The translations under genes were made by a program, and so were the position numbers. 16,899 bases of DNA, taken from NCBI GenBank assembly GCA_015068055.1, contig SVLG01000048.1, forward strand, positions 1-16,899. Reading direction: 5' to 3'. Under the pieces are notes generated by a model. The model ran no database searches. It had not been told where the DNA came from and saw only the letters and a program-made list of their open reading frames with translations. Positions 1 to 6,544 of this stretch are shown in pieces. How positions within the stretch are numbered: position 1 is the stretch's first letter; every line of letters begins with the position of its first letter. This stretch comes from Oscillospiraceae bacterium. GTDB taxonomy: Bacteria; Bacillota_A; Clostridia; Oscillospirales; Oscillospiraceae.

Positions 1-1944
1 GCGCTGGCCGTGGAAACCGCACTGGGTGCTGCGGCTCAGAACATCGTAGTGGATAATCAGTTGGCCGGCAAGGAGGCCATTGAGCTCCTCAAGCGCCGGG
101 ACGGCGGTCGAGCCACCTTCCTTCCTCTGGATACCATCAAGCCCGCCTCCCTCCGGGATGTGCCGGAGGCTGACCCCGGTTTCGTGGGTGTCTGCGACGA
201 ACTGGTGCGCTGTGACGGACGGTATAGGGATATCGTCTCCAACCTTCTGGGCCGGACTGTGGTGGCCGAGACCTTGTCCGATGCCATCCGTATGGGTAAG
301 CAGAGCCGCAATGCCTACCGCATTGTGACGCTGGACGGGCAGGTCCTGAATGCCGGCGGTTCCATGACCGGCGGCTCCAGCGGCAAGGGCAGCGGCATCC
401 TCTCCAGGGCCAACGAGCTGGAAAAGCTCAGCGCCCAGCGGGAAAAACTCGGCGAAGAACTCAGGCGTATTACCGCCGCCGCTGCCGAGGCCGAGCGGAA
501 GCTGGAACAGCTCCGCACGGAGCTGGAAGGCGCCCGGGAGGACAGCGCTGCCGCCCGCGAGGAGTACAGCCGCCGGGAAGGCGAGCTGAATCAGGCGCGG
601 CTTCTGGAAAATGCCGCCCGTCAGGCTCTGGCCGATATGGACGGGCGCGCGGAGGAGCTGGAGCGCAGCCGCCGCGAGGGCGGTGAGCGAATGGAAAAGC
701 TCCGCCTTGAGAGTGAGGAGCATGAGCATGCTCTGGCAGAGCTTCGTGAACGCATTGCCGGGGAGAACCGGGATGTGGAAGAAGTGGAGCGGGAGCGCCG
801 GGCTCTGGAAGAAGCACTCAGCGATCTTCGTGCCCGGCTTGCTGCCTTGCAGAGCGAACGGGAGACCGTGGGCCTTGCTGCCGAGCAGCTGCAGCAGCTT
901 CTCCGTGACATGGAGAGCGAAAGCGGCCAGCGCCGCAGCGGCGTGGAGACAGCGTTGCTTCAGGGTGAGGAACTCAGAAAAGAACTCCTGGAGCGCGAGG
1001 CACAGCTGGAGCGGCAGCGCCGTGAGATTGATGCCATGCAGCAGGAGATCAACGCGCTCAGCCAGCAGCGCCTGGAGCTGGAAGCGAGGCGGGTGGCCTC
1101 CGACAAGGCGGCTCAGAAGAAGAACGAGGAGCTTTTTGAGCATGAACGCATCTGCAGCCGGCTGGAGCAGAAGAAACAGGCGGCGGATCTGGAAGAAAAG
1201 CAGATTCTTGATAAGCTCTGGGATAACTACGAGCTGAGCCGCAGCGCCGCCGAGGCCCTGCGTCAGCCCATGGAAAGCTATAACAGGACCAGTCGCCGGG
1301 TGAGTGAACTGCGCCGGGCCATCAGCGCACTGGGTACGCCCAACCTCGGCGCCATCGAGGAATACAAGCGTGTCAGCGAGCGCTATAACTTCCTCAGCGA
1401 GCAGCGGGACGATGTGCAGCGCTCCAAGAGTGAGATCGAGGCCATCATCCGGGACATTACCGCCCAGATGGAAGAAATCTTTATGGAGCAGTTCCATAAG
1501 ATCGACGAGTGCTTCCGAGCTACCTTCCTGGAACTCTTCGGCGGCGGCAAGGCGGCTCTCTCTCTGGAGGATGAGAGCAATGTTCTCTCCTGTGGCATCG
1601 ATATCCGTATCCAGCCCCCCGGAAAGGCCCTTTCCAACATCAGCCTCCTTTCCGGCGGCGAAAAGGCCTTTGTGGCCATTGCCCTGTACTTTGCCATCAT
1701 GAAGGTGCGGCCCACGCCCTTCTGCGTCATGGACGAGATTGAGTCGGCTCTGGACGAGGCCAATGTGAACCTCTTTGCCGACTATTTGCGCCGCATGAGC
1801 GACAAGACCCAGTTTATCGCCATCACCCACCGCCGCGGCACCATGGAGGGCGCCGACCAGCTTTATGGTGTTACCATGCAGGAAAAGGGCGTCAGCACCG
1901 TGCTGAGCATGGACATGCAGGAAGCCCTTAAGACGATACACTAA
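1..1944 (+). CDS. smc: Chromosome segregation protein SMC, C-terminal part (5' end outside window)
   Basis: SMC is the ATPase core of the condensin-like Smc-ScpA-ScpB complex that compacts and separates chromosomes. The frame is open from base 1, so the visible 647 residues are roughly the second half of the usual ~1,180-residue protein. The first ~125 residues are the hinge, with the typical ending GGSMTGGS near residue 118. A long Glu/Arg/Gln-rich heptad coiled coil follows to about residue 440. The C-terminal ATPase head comes next, with the junction motif LGTPNLGAIEEY, the signature LSGGEKA (SGGEK at 551-555) and Walker B FCVMDEIESALDEAN (D578, E579). The N-terminal Walker A lies outside the window. 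The TAA stop is part of TAAGGAGG, the SD of ftsY, so the two genes are translationally linked. Confidence 0.97.
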   Translation, partial: ALAVETALGAAAQNIVVDNQLAGKEAIELLKRRDGGRATFLPLDTIKPASLRDVPEADPGFVGVCDELVRCDGRYRDIVSNLLGRTVVAETLSDAIRMGKQSRNAYRIVTLDGQVLNAGGSMTGGSSGKGSGILSRANELEKLSAQREKLGEELRRITAAAAEAERKLEQLRTELEGAREDSAAAREEYSRREGELNQARLLENAARQALADMDGRAEELERSRREGGERMEKLRLESEEHEHALAELRERIAGENRDVEEVERERRALEEALSDLRARLAALQSERETVGLAAEQLQQLLRDMESESGQRRSGVETALLQGEELRKELLEREAQLERQRREIDAMQQEINALSQQRLELEARRVASDKAAQKKNEELFEHERICSRLEQKKQAADLEEKQILDKLWDNYELSRSAAEALRQPMESYNRTSRRVSELRRAISALGTPNLGAIEEYKRVSERYNFLSEQRDDVQRSKSEIEAIIRDITAQMEEIFMEQFHKIDECFRATFLELFGGGKAALSLEDESNVLSCGIDIRIQPPGKALSNISLLSGGEKAFVAIALYFAIMKVRPTPFCVMDEIESALDEANVNLFADYLRRMSDKTQFIAITHRRGTMEGADQLYGVTMQEKGVSTVLSMDMQEALKTIH

Positions 1945-1953
1945 GGAGGAACC

Positions 1954-2862
1954 ATGGGCTTTTTTGACAAGATCAAGGCCGGGCTGCAGAAAACCCGGAA
2001 CAATATGGCTGTCTCCCTCAACAGCATGATCGCCGACTTTACCGGCGAGAACGAGGAGTTCTACGAGGAACTGGAAGAGACCCTTATTCTGGCCGACGCC
2101 GGGGTAGAGTCTACGGAGCGGGCCGTAGAAAAGCTCCGCGCCACCGTCAGCGAGCGGGGGCTCCGCGGCGGCGATGAGGTAAGGGAAGCCATGAAGGAGA
2201 TCCTTACCGAGGCTCTCACCGTGGGTGATACGGCTCTGAAGCTGGACACCAGACCCTCCGTGATCCTTGTGGTGGGCGTCAACGGCGTTGGCAAGACCAC
2301 CACCATCGGTAAGCTGGCCTGCGCCATGAGTGCGGAAGGGAAGAAGGTTCTGCTCTGCGCCGGTGACACCTTCCGTGCCGCTGCGGCTGAGCAGCTCACC
2401 GTGTGGGCCGAGCGGGCCCACTGCGGCATTGTCCGCCACGAAGAGGGCAGTGACCCCGCCGCCGTGGTCTTTGACGGGCTGTCTGCCGCCAGGGCCCGTG
2501 GCGTGGACATCGTCATTGTGGACACCGCAGGCCGTCTTCACAATAAGCAAAATCTCATGAACGAGCTTAGTAAGATCCGCCGGGTCATCGACCGGGAAGC
2601 CCCCGGTGCCGATGTGGAGTGTCTCATGGTGCTGGATGCCACCACCGGTCAGAACGGTCTCCTGCAGGCCAAGGAGTTTGCCAGGAGCGCCTCTCTCACC
2701 GGCATCGTCCTCACCAAGCTGGACGGCACAGCCAAGGGCGGCGTGGTCTTTGCCATCACCGCCGAGCTGGGTCTGCCCGTCAAGTACATCGGCGTGGGCG
2801 AGGGGGCCGACGACCTGCTGCCCTTCGATGCGGAAGCTTTTGCGGAGGCGCTGCTGGTATGA
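1954..2862 (+). CDS. ftsY: Signal recognition particle receptor FtsY
   Basis: FtsY is the membrane-associated GTPase that docks SRP-ribosome complexes at the SecYEG translocon. The 302-residue protein has an N-terminal helical bundle (about 1-90) and an SRP GTPase G domain with P-loop GVNGVGKT (108-115), DTFRAAA (138-144), DTAGR (190-194), TKLDG (254-258) and GVGEGADDL near the C terminus. It begins MGFFDKIK, giving an amphipathic basic start that can touch the membrane. The long acidic A domain of enterobacterial FtsY is absent, as is usual in Gram-positive bacteria. The start is well fixed by GGAGG about 5 nt upstream, overlapping the smc stop. Its own stop overlaps the rdgB start as ATGA. 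The smc-ftsY order is typical of Firmicutes. Confidence 0.97.
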   Translation: MGFFDKIKAGLQKTRNNMAVSLNSMIADFTGENEEFYEELEETLILADAGVESTERAVEKLRATVSERGLRGGDEVREAMKEILTEALTVGDTALKLDTRPSVILVVGVNGVGKTTTIGKLACAMSAEGKKVLLCAGDTFRAAAAEQLTVWAERAHCGIVRHEEGSDPAAVVFDGLSAARARGVDIVIVDTAGRLHNKQNLMNELSKIRRVIDREAPGADVECLMVLDATTGQNGLLQAKEFARSASLTGIVLTKLDGTAKGGVVFAITAELGLPVKYIGVGEGADDLLPFDAEAFAEALLV

Positions 2863-3455
2863 AGATCGTCCTTTCCACCGATAATGCCCATAAGCTCCGT
2901 GAGTTCAGGGAAATCCTGGCCGGGAGCGACATAGAACTCATCAGCAAGAAGGAAGCCGGCTGCTTCATCGACGTAGAAGAGAACGGTACTACCTTTGAGG
3001 AAAACGCCTTTATCAAGGCCGAGGCTGTCTGTAAGGCCACGGGGCTGCCTGCCATCGCCGATGACTCCGGTCTCTGTGTGGACGCGCTGGGCGGTGAGCC
3101 GGGAATCTACTCCGCCCGTTACACCGGCCGCCACGAGGACAGCGATGTTGACCGTTACCGCTACCTTCTCAGGAAGATGGAGGGGGTCAGCAACCGCCGT
3201 GCCCGCTTTGTCAGCGCCATCTGCTGCGTCCTGCCCAACGGCGATGCTGTCCGCGCCCTCGGTACCTGCGAGGGCGAGATTATGGAAGGCCCCGAGGGGG
3301 AGAATGGCTTTGGCTACGACCCCATCTTCCGTCCCGTGGGTTATGAGCGGGGTATGGGCCTTCTGAGCGCCGAAGAAAAAAGCGCCATTTCACACCGGGG
3401 AAATGCATTGAAAGCCTTTCAGGCAGAATGGGAGAGATATCATGCTCAACAGTAA
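2859..3455 (+). CDS. rdgB: RdgB/HAM1-type dITP/XTP pyrophosphatase
   Basis: This house-cleaning enzyme hydrolyses non-canonical purine triphosphates (dITP, XTP, ITP) to monophosphates and pyrophosphate, keeping deaminated bases out of DNA and RNA. The 198-residue product shows the Ham1 motifs: STDNAHKLREF at 6-16, ENAFIKA at 48-54, ADDSGL with the acidic pair D68/D69, LGGEPGIYSARY at 77-88, FGYDPIF at 151-157 and SHRGNAL at 179-184. The open frame extends 80 codons upstream, but that stretch only shadows ftsY. ATG 2859 is chosen because it gives the canonical MKIVLST start, the normal family length and a 4-nt ATGA overlap with ftsY. Its 3' end overlaps yhbY by 14 nt. Confidence 0.96.
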   Translation: MKIVLSTDNAHKLREFREILAGSDIELISKKEAGCFIDVEENGTTFEENAFIKAEAVCKATGLPAIADDSGLCVDALGGEPGIYSARYTGRHEDSDVDRYRYLLRKMEGVSNRRARFVSAICCVLPNGDAVRALGTCEGEIMEGPEGENGFGYDPIFRPVGYERGMGLLSAEEKSAISHRGNALKAFQAEWERYHAQQ

Positions 3456-3741
3456 ACAGCGCGCTTTGCTGCGCTCTCTGGCCGCCACCGAGGATACCAT
3501 CATCCAGGTTGGTAAGGGCGGCATCACCGACAGCGTTACCAAGCAGGTTTCCGAGGCTCTGGCCGCCCGCGAGCTGGTCAAGGGCCGTGTTCTGGAAAAC
3601 TCCCTGCTGAGTGCCCGGGAGGCCTGCGACGAGCTGGCCCAGCGCTGCGTGGCCGACAGCGTGCAGGTCATCGGCAGCAAGTTCGTTCTCTACAAGCGCA
3701 ACGAAAAGAACCCCAAAATTGACATCAAGGTCCGCAAGTGA
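3442..3741 (+). CDS. yhbY: YhbY-family CRM-domain RNA-binding protein
   Basis: This 99-residue single-domain protein of the CRM (chloroplast RNA splicing and ribosome maturation) family associates with pre-50S ribosomal particles in other bacteria. It starts MLNSKQRALLRSLA and has the CRM GxxG loop GKGG at 24-27, followed by SVTKQVSEAL, a mid-protein REACDELAQR helix and a closing strand VIGSKFVLYKRNE. Length and domain fill the whole protein. The start lies inside the end of rdgB (14-nt overlap) with GGGAGAG just upstream. The GTGA at its stop also provides the GTG start of nadD. The position before nadD in a ribosome/NAD operon is common in Firmicutes. Confidence 0.95.
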   Translation: MLNSKQRALLRSLAATEDTIIQVGKGGITDSVTKQVSEALAARELVKGRVLENSLLSAREACDELAQRCVADSVQVIGSKFVLYKRNEKNPKIDIKVRK

Positions 3742-4916
3742 GCCGTGTTCTGATCTACGGCGGCAGCTTCAACCCGCCCCATCTGGGTCATGTGGAAGCC
3801 TTTGCCGCCGCCCGGGAGCATTTGCAGCCGGCTCGCAGTCTCATTATTCCCAGTCATGTGCCGCCGCATAAGCCCCTCCCGGCAGGGAGTCCGGACAGCG
3901 ACGAGCGGCTGCTTCTGGCGAAGTTTGCCTTTGCCGCCTTTCCGGAGGCGGAGGTTTCGGATATGGAGCTTCGCCGCCGGGGTGTCAGCTATACAGCGCT
4001 GACGCTGACGGAACTGAAAAAACGCTTCCCGGAGGAAGAACTTTTCTTCCTGATGGGAACGGATATGTTCCTGACACTGGAGAGCTGGTACGACTACCGG
4101 ACGGTGCTTTCCCTCTGTATCCCGGTGGTGCTTACCCGGGAGGAGGGGGAGGATGCTGCGGTCCGTGCCCACGCAGAGCATCTTCGGGATGCCTGCGGGC
4201 TGGAGGCCCTTGTGCTGCCCCGGGCGCCTCTGCCCATGAGCTCCACGGAGCTGCGTGCCGAACTCTGTGCGCGCGGCGGTCGTCATAAGCTCCCGGCGGC
4301 CGTCTATGAGCGCATCATCCAAAAGCGCCTTTATGGGGCAAAGCCGGAACTTGCGTGGCTCCGGGAGCGGGCTTACGCCATGCTCAAGCCCCGACGCATT
4401 CCCCATGTGGCCGGCTGCGAAGAAATGGCCCGAACTCTGGCCCTGCGCTGGGGGGAGGACCCCGATACGGCTGCCGAAGCCGCTATTCTCCATGACATAA
4501 CAAAGAAATTGACCGCCGCTGAGCAGTTGCGTTTATGTGCCGAATATGGTATTATGACGGATGATGCCGAGAGGGAAAACACGGAGCTTCTCCACGCCAA
4601 GACGGGGGCCGCCCTTGCACGGGCGCTTTTTGGTGTGGATGATGCGATATACAAGGCAATTTTTCGGCATACTACCGGCAGCATCGGCATGTCCCGGCTG
4701 GAGAAGATTATCTATCTGGCCGATGCCGTGGAACCCACCCGTTCCTACGAAGGGGTGGAGAAGCTGCGTGAATGCGCTCTGCGCGATCTGGATGAGGCCA
4801 TGATTATGAGCCTTCAGAGAACCATCGACTATGTGGCGCAGCGCGGCGGCGTTGTACATGTGCAAAGCCGGGAGGCTCTGTACTGGTTTGTGAATCAAAA
4901 GGAAGTAGAACAATGA
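3738..4916 (+). CDS. nadD-yqeK: Fused nicotinate-nucleotide adenylyltransferase (NadD) - HD-domain Ap4A hydrolase (YqeK)
   Basis: One uninterrupted 392-residue frame joins two enzymes usually encoded by neighbouring genes. Residues 1 to about 200 are NadD, which adenylates nicotinate mononucleotide in NAD synthesis: GGSFNPPHLGH carries the nucleotidyltransferase HxGH (15-18), MGTDM is at 106-110 and SSTELR at 168-173 matches the ISSTxxR motif. Residues about 205-392 are a YqeK-type HD hydrolase expected to split diadenosine tetraphosphate symmetrically: H223, H252-D253, H286, H311 and D329 fit the metal-binding pattern. The linker near AKPELAW (201-207) shows no internal start signal that I can see. 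The start is GTG, overlapping the yhbY stop as GTGA. The stop overlaps the LCP gene as ATGA. Fused forms are known, for example in mycoplasmas. Confidence 0.94.
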   Translation: MSRVLIYGGSFNPPHLGHVEAFAAAREHLQPARSLIIPSHVPPHKPLPAGSPDSDERLLLAKFAFAAFPEAEVSDMELRRRGVSYTALTLTELKKRFPEEELFFLMGTDMFLTLESWYDYRTVLSLCIPVVLTREEGEDAAVRAHAEHLRDACGLEALVLPRAPLPMSSTELRAELCARGGRHKLPAAVYERIIQKRLYGAKPELAWLRERAYAMLKPRRIPHVAGCEEMARTLALRWGEDPDTAAEAAILHDITKKLTAAEQLRLCAEYGIMTDDAERENTELLHAKTGAALARALFGVDDAIYKAIFRHTTGSIGMSRLEKIIYLADAVEPTRSYEGVEKLRECALRDLDEAMIMSLQRTIDYVAQRGGVVHVQSREALYWFVNQKEVEQ

Positions 4917-6163
4917 AGTTTTTCGGTGGTGCCGGGAGACATGCCTCCCGCGGGAACCGGCCGGCCACTCATAAAAAGAGTACCGGGCCTGAAAGAATTT
5001 CCGAAGCTCCCATGCCCGCGGGGCCCGGGAATGTAGGGAAGAAGCACAGCAAATTGCTGGTAGCTTTGATTGTGCTGGGGGCGCTGGTGCTGCTGACGCT
5101 GATCGGGCTGGCAGCGTTTAAGGTCTGGGCTGCCGCACCCGAGGTGGAAGAGACCGGGCTGGAGAAACAGACGGACAGCGAATTGAACCGGGAGGGCGAT
5201 GTTCTCGCCACGCCCCCGGTTTCCGGGGAGCCGACCATCGCAGCCACACCGGAGCCGGAGGCTACGCCGGTTCCCACCAGCGGACGCCGCAGCGGCGTTT
5301 ATACCATGCTGGTGGTGGGCCAGGATGTGGCCGGTATGAACACGGACACCATCATGGTGGGTATGTTTGATACCGAGGCGGGGAAGCTCAACATTGTCAG
5401 CATCCCCCGCGACCTTCTGGTAAACGTCAGCTGGTCGGTGAAAAAGGTCAACTCCATCTACGGCATGGCCGGCACGGAAGAGGGCCTTGTGGACGGCATT
5501 TCCGACATCCTCGGTTATAAGGTGGATAACTACGCGGTGGTAAATGTTTACGCTGTGGAGCAGGTCATTGATGCCATCGGCGGCGTGTACTTTGACGTGC
5601 CCATGCATATGAGCTGGGGCGATCCCACCATTGGCCGCAGCTATGATATCCCTGCCGGTGAACAGTGGCTGGATGGACACAATTCCATGGGTGTTCTGCG
5701 TTTCCGCCGCAATACGGATGGCAGCGGTTATCCCACCGGCGACCTTGGCCGTGTGGAGACCCAGCAGAAATTTGCCATGGCTCTTGCCAGACAGATGCTC
5801 AAGCTGGGCAATATCCCCAATCTGAGTAAGATCATCGACATTGTTCTGGACAACCTCAAGACGGACCTGACGGCCAGCAACATTGCCTTTTTTGCTCAGG
5901 AGTTTCTGAAGCTCAGCAGCGACGATATCAATTTCTATACGCTGCCCTACGAGCCCGTGTATATCAAGGGCGGCTCCTATGTGAGTCTGAGAACGCAGGA
6001 TTGGCTCACCATGCTCAACGATAATCTTAACCCTTATTATGAAACCATCACGGAAAGTAATCTGGATGTGCTGACCTTCAACGGCGGCAGCTTCTATGCC
6101 ACCACGGGCATTCTGGCCGGCGGCTATGAATCTTTCTATGACTATACGCAATTAACATCCTAA
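4913..6163 (+). CDS. LytR-CpsA-Psr (LCP) family cell-wall glycopolymer ligase
   Basis: LCP proteins transfer teichoic acids or capsular polysaccharides from undecaprenyl carriers onto peptidoglycan outside the membrane. The 416-residue protein has a basic cytoplasmic tail (1-47), a single transmembrane helix (about 48-70), a Pro/Thr/Glu-rich extracellular spacer (about 75-125) and an LCP domain from about 127. Visible LCP motifs are NTDTIM (143-148), SIPRDLLV (163-170), VDNYAVVNV (204-212) and the Arg-rich active-site strand LRFRRNTDG with GDLGR further on (R263, R265, R266, D277, R280). The start is ATG within ATGA at the nadD-yqeK stop. Whether it attaches wall teichoic acid or another polymer cannot be told from the sequence. 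Confidence 0.93.
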   Translation: MKFFGGAGRHASRGNRPATHKKSTGPERISEAPMPAGPGNVGKKHSKLLVALIVLGALVLLTLIGLAAFKVWAAAPEVEETGLEKQTDSELNREGDVLATPPVSGEPTIAATPEPEATPVPTSGRRSGVYTMLVVGQDVAGMNTDTIMVGMFDTEAGKLNIVSIPRDLLVNVSWSVKKVNSIYGMAGTEEGLVDGISDILGYKVDNYAVVNVYAVEQVIDAIGGVYFDVPMHMSWGDPTIGRSYDIPAGEQWLDGHNSMGVLRFRRNTDGSGYPTGDLGRVETQQKFAMALARQMLKLGNIPNLSKIIDIVLDNLKTDLTASNIAFFAQEFLKLSSDDINFYTLPYEPVYIKGGSYVSLRTQDWLTMLNDNLNPYYETITESNLDVLTFNGGSFYATTGILAGGYESFYDYTQLTS

Positions 6164-6176
6164 GAGGAGAGATATA

Positions 6177-6533
6177 ATGCTGAAAGCTAATGAGATCGCG
6201 CGTCTGGCCGTCAAGGCGCTGGACAGCAAGATGGGCCGGGACATTACCGTACTGAAGACCGAGGGCGTCACCGTTCTGGCTGACTACTTCATCATCTGCA
6301 CGGCCACCTCCGCACCCCACTGTAAGACGCTGGTGGAGGAAACGGAAAAAATTCTCAGCGAGGCAGGGGAGCCCCCTCTGCGCCGCGAGGGTTACCGGGG
6401 CGGCAACTGGGTGCTGCTGGATTTCGGCTGCGTGGTTGTCCATGTGTTCCTGGAAGAGACCCGTCAGTTCTACAATCTGGAGCGGCTCTGGGCCGACGCT
6501 GAACGAGTGGATACCCAAACCATGTTGGAGTGA
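6177..6533 (+). CDS. rsfS: Ribosomal silencing factor RsfS (Iojap/DUF143 family)
   Basis: RsfS binds ribosomal protein uL14 on the 50S subunit and blocks 30S joining when nutrients are short. The 118-residue product matches the family over its full length: LDSKMGRDITVL near the N terminus, the strongly conserved ADYFIICTATS (35-45), REGYRGGNWVLLDFGCVVVHVF and the FYNLERLWADAE tail. It follows the LCP gene by 13 nt with the good SD AGAGGAGAG directly before the ATG. Its last codons lead straight into leuS. The nadD-yqeK-LCP-rsfS order is typical of clostridial genomes and supports the identification. Confidence 0.97.
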   Translation: MLKANEIARLAVKALDSKMGRDITVLKTEGVTVLADYFIICTATSAPHCKTLVEETEKILSEAGEPPLRREGYRGGNWVLLDFGCVVVHVFLEETRQFYNLERLWADAERVDTQTMLE

Positions 6534-6544
6534 GGATAGAGAAG

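Noticed and set aside
4895..6151. 418-codon minus-strand frame opposite the LCP gene
   Set aside because: No family motif, and it overlaps a clear LCP protein along its whole length.
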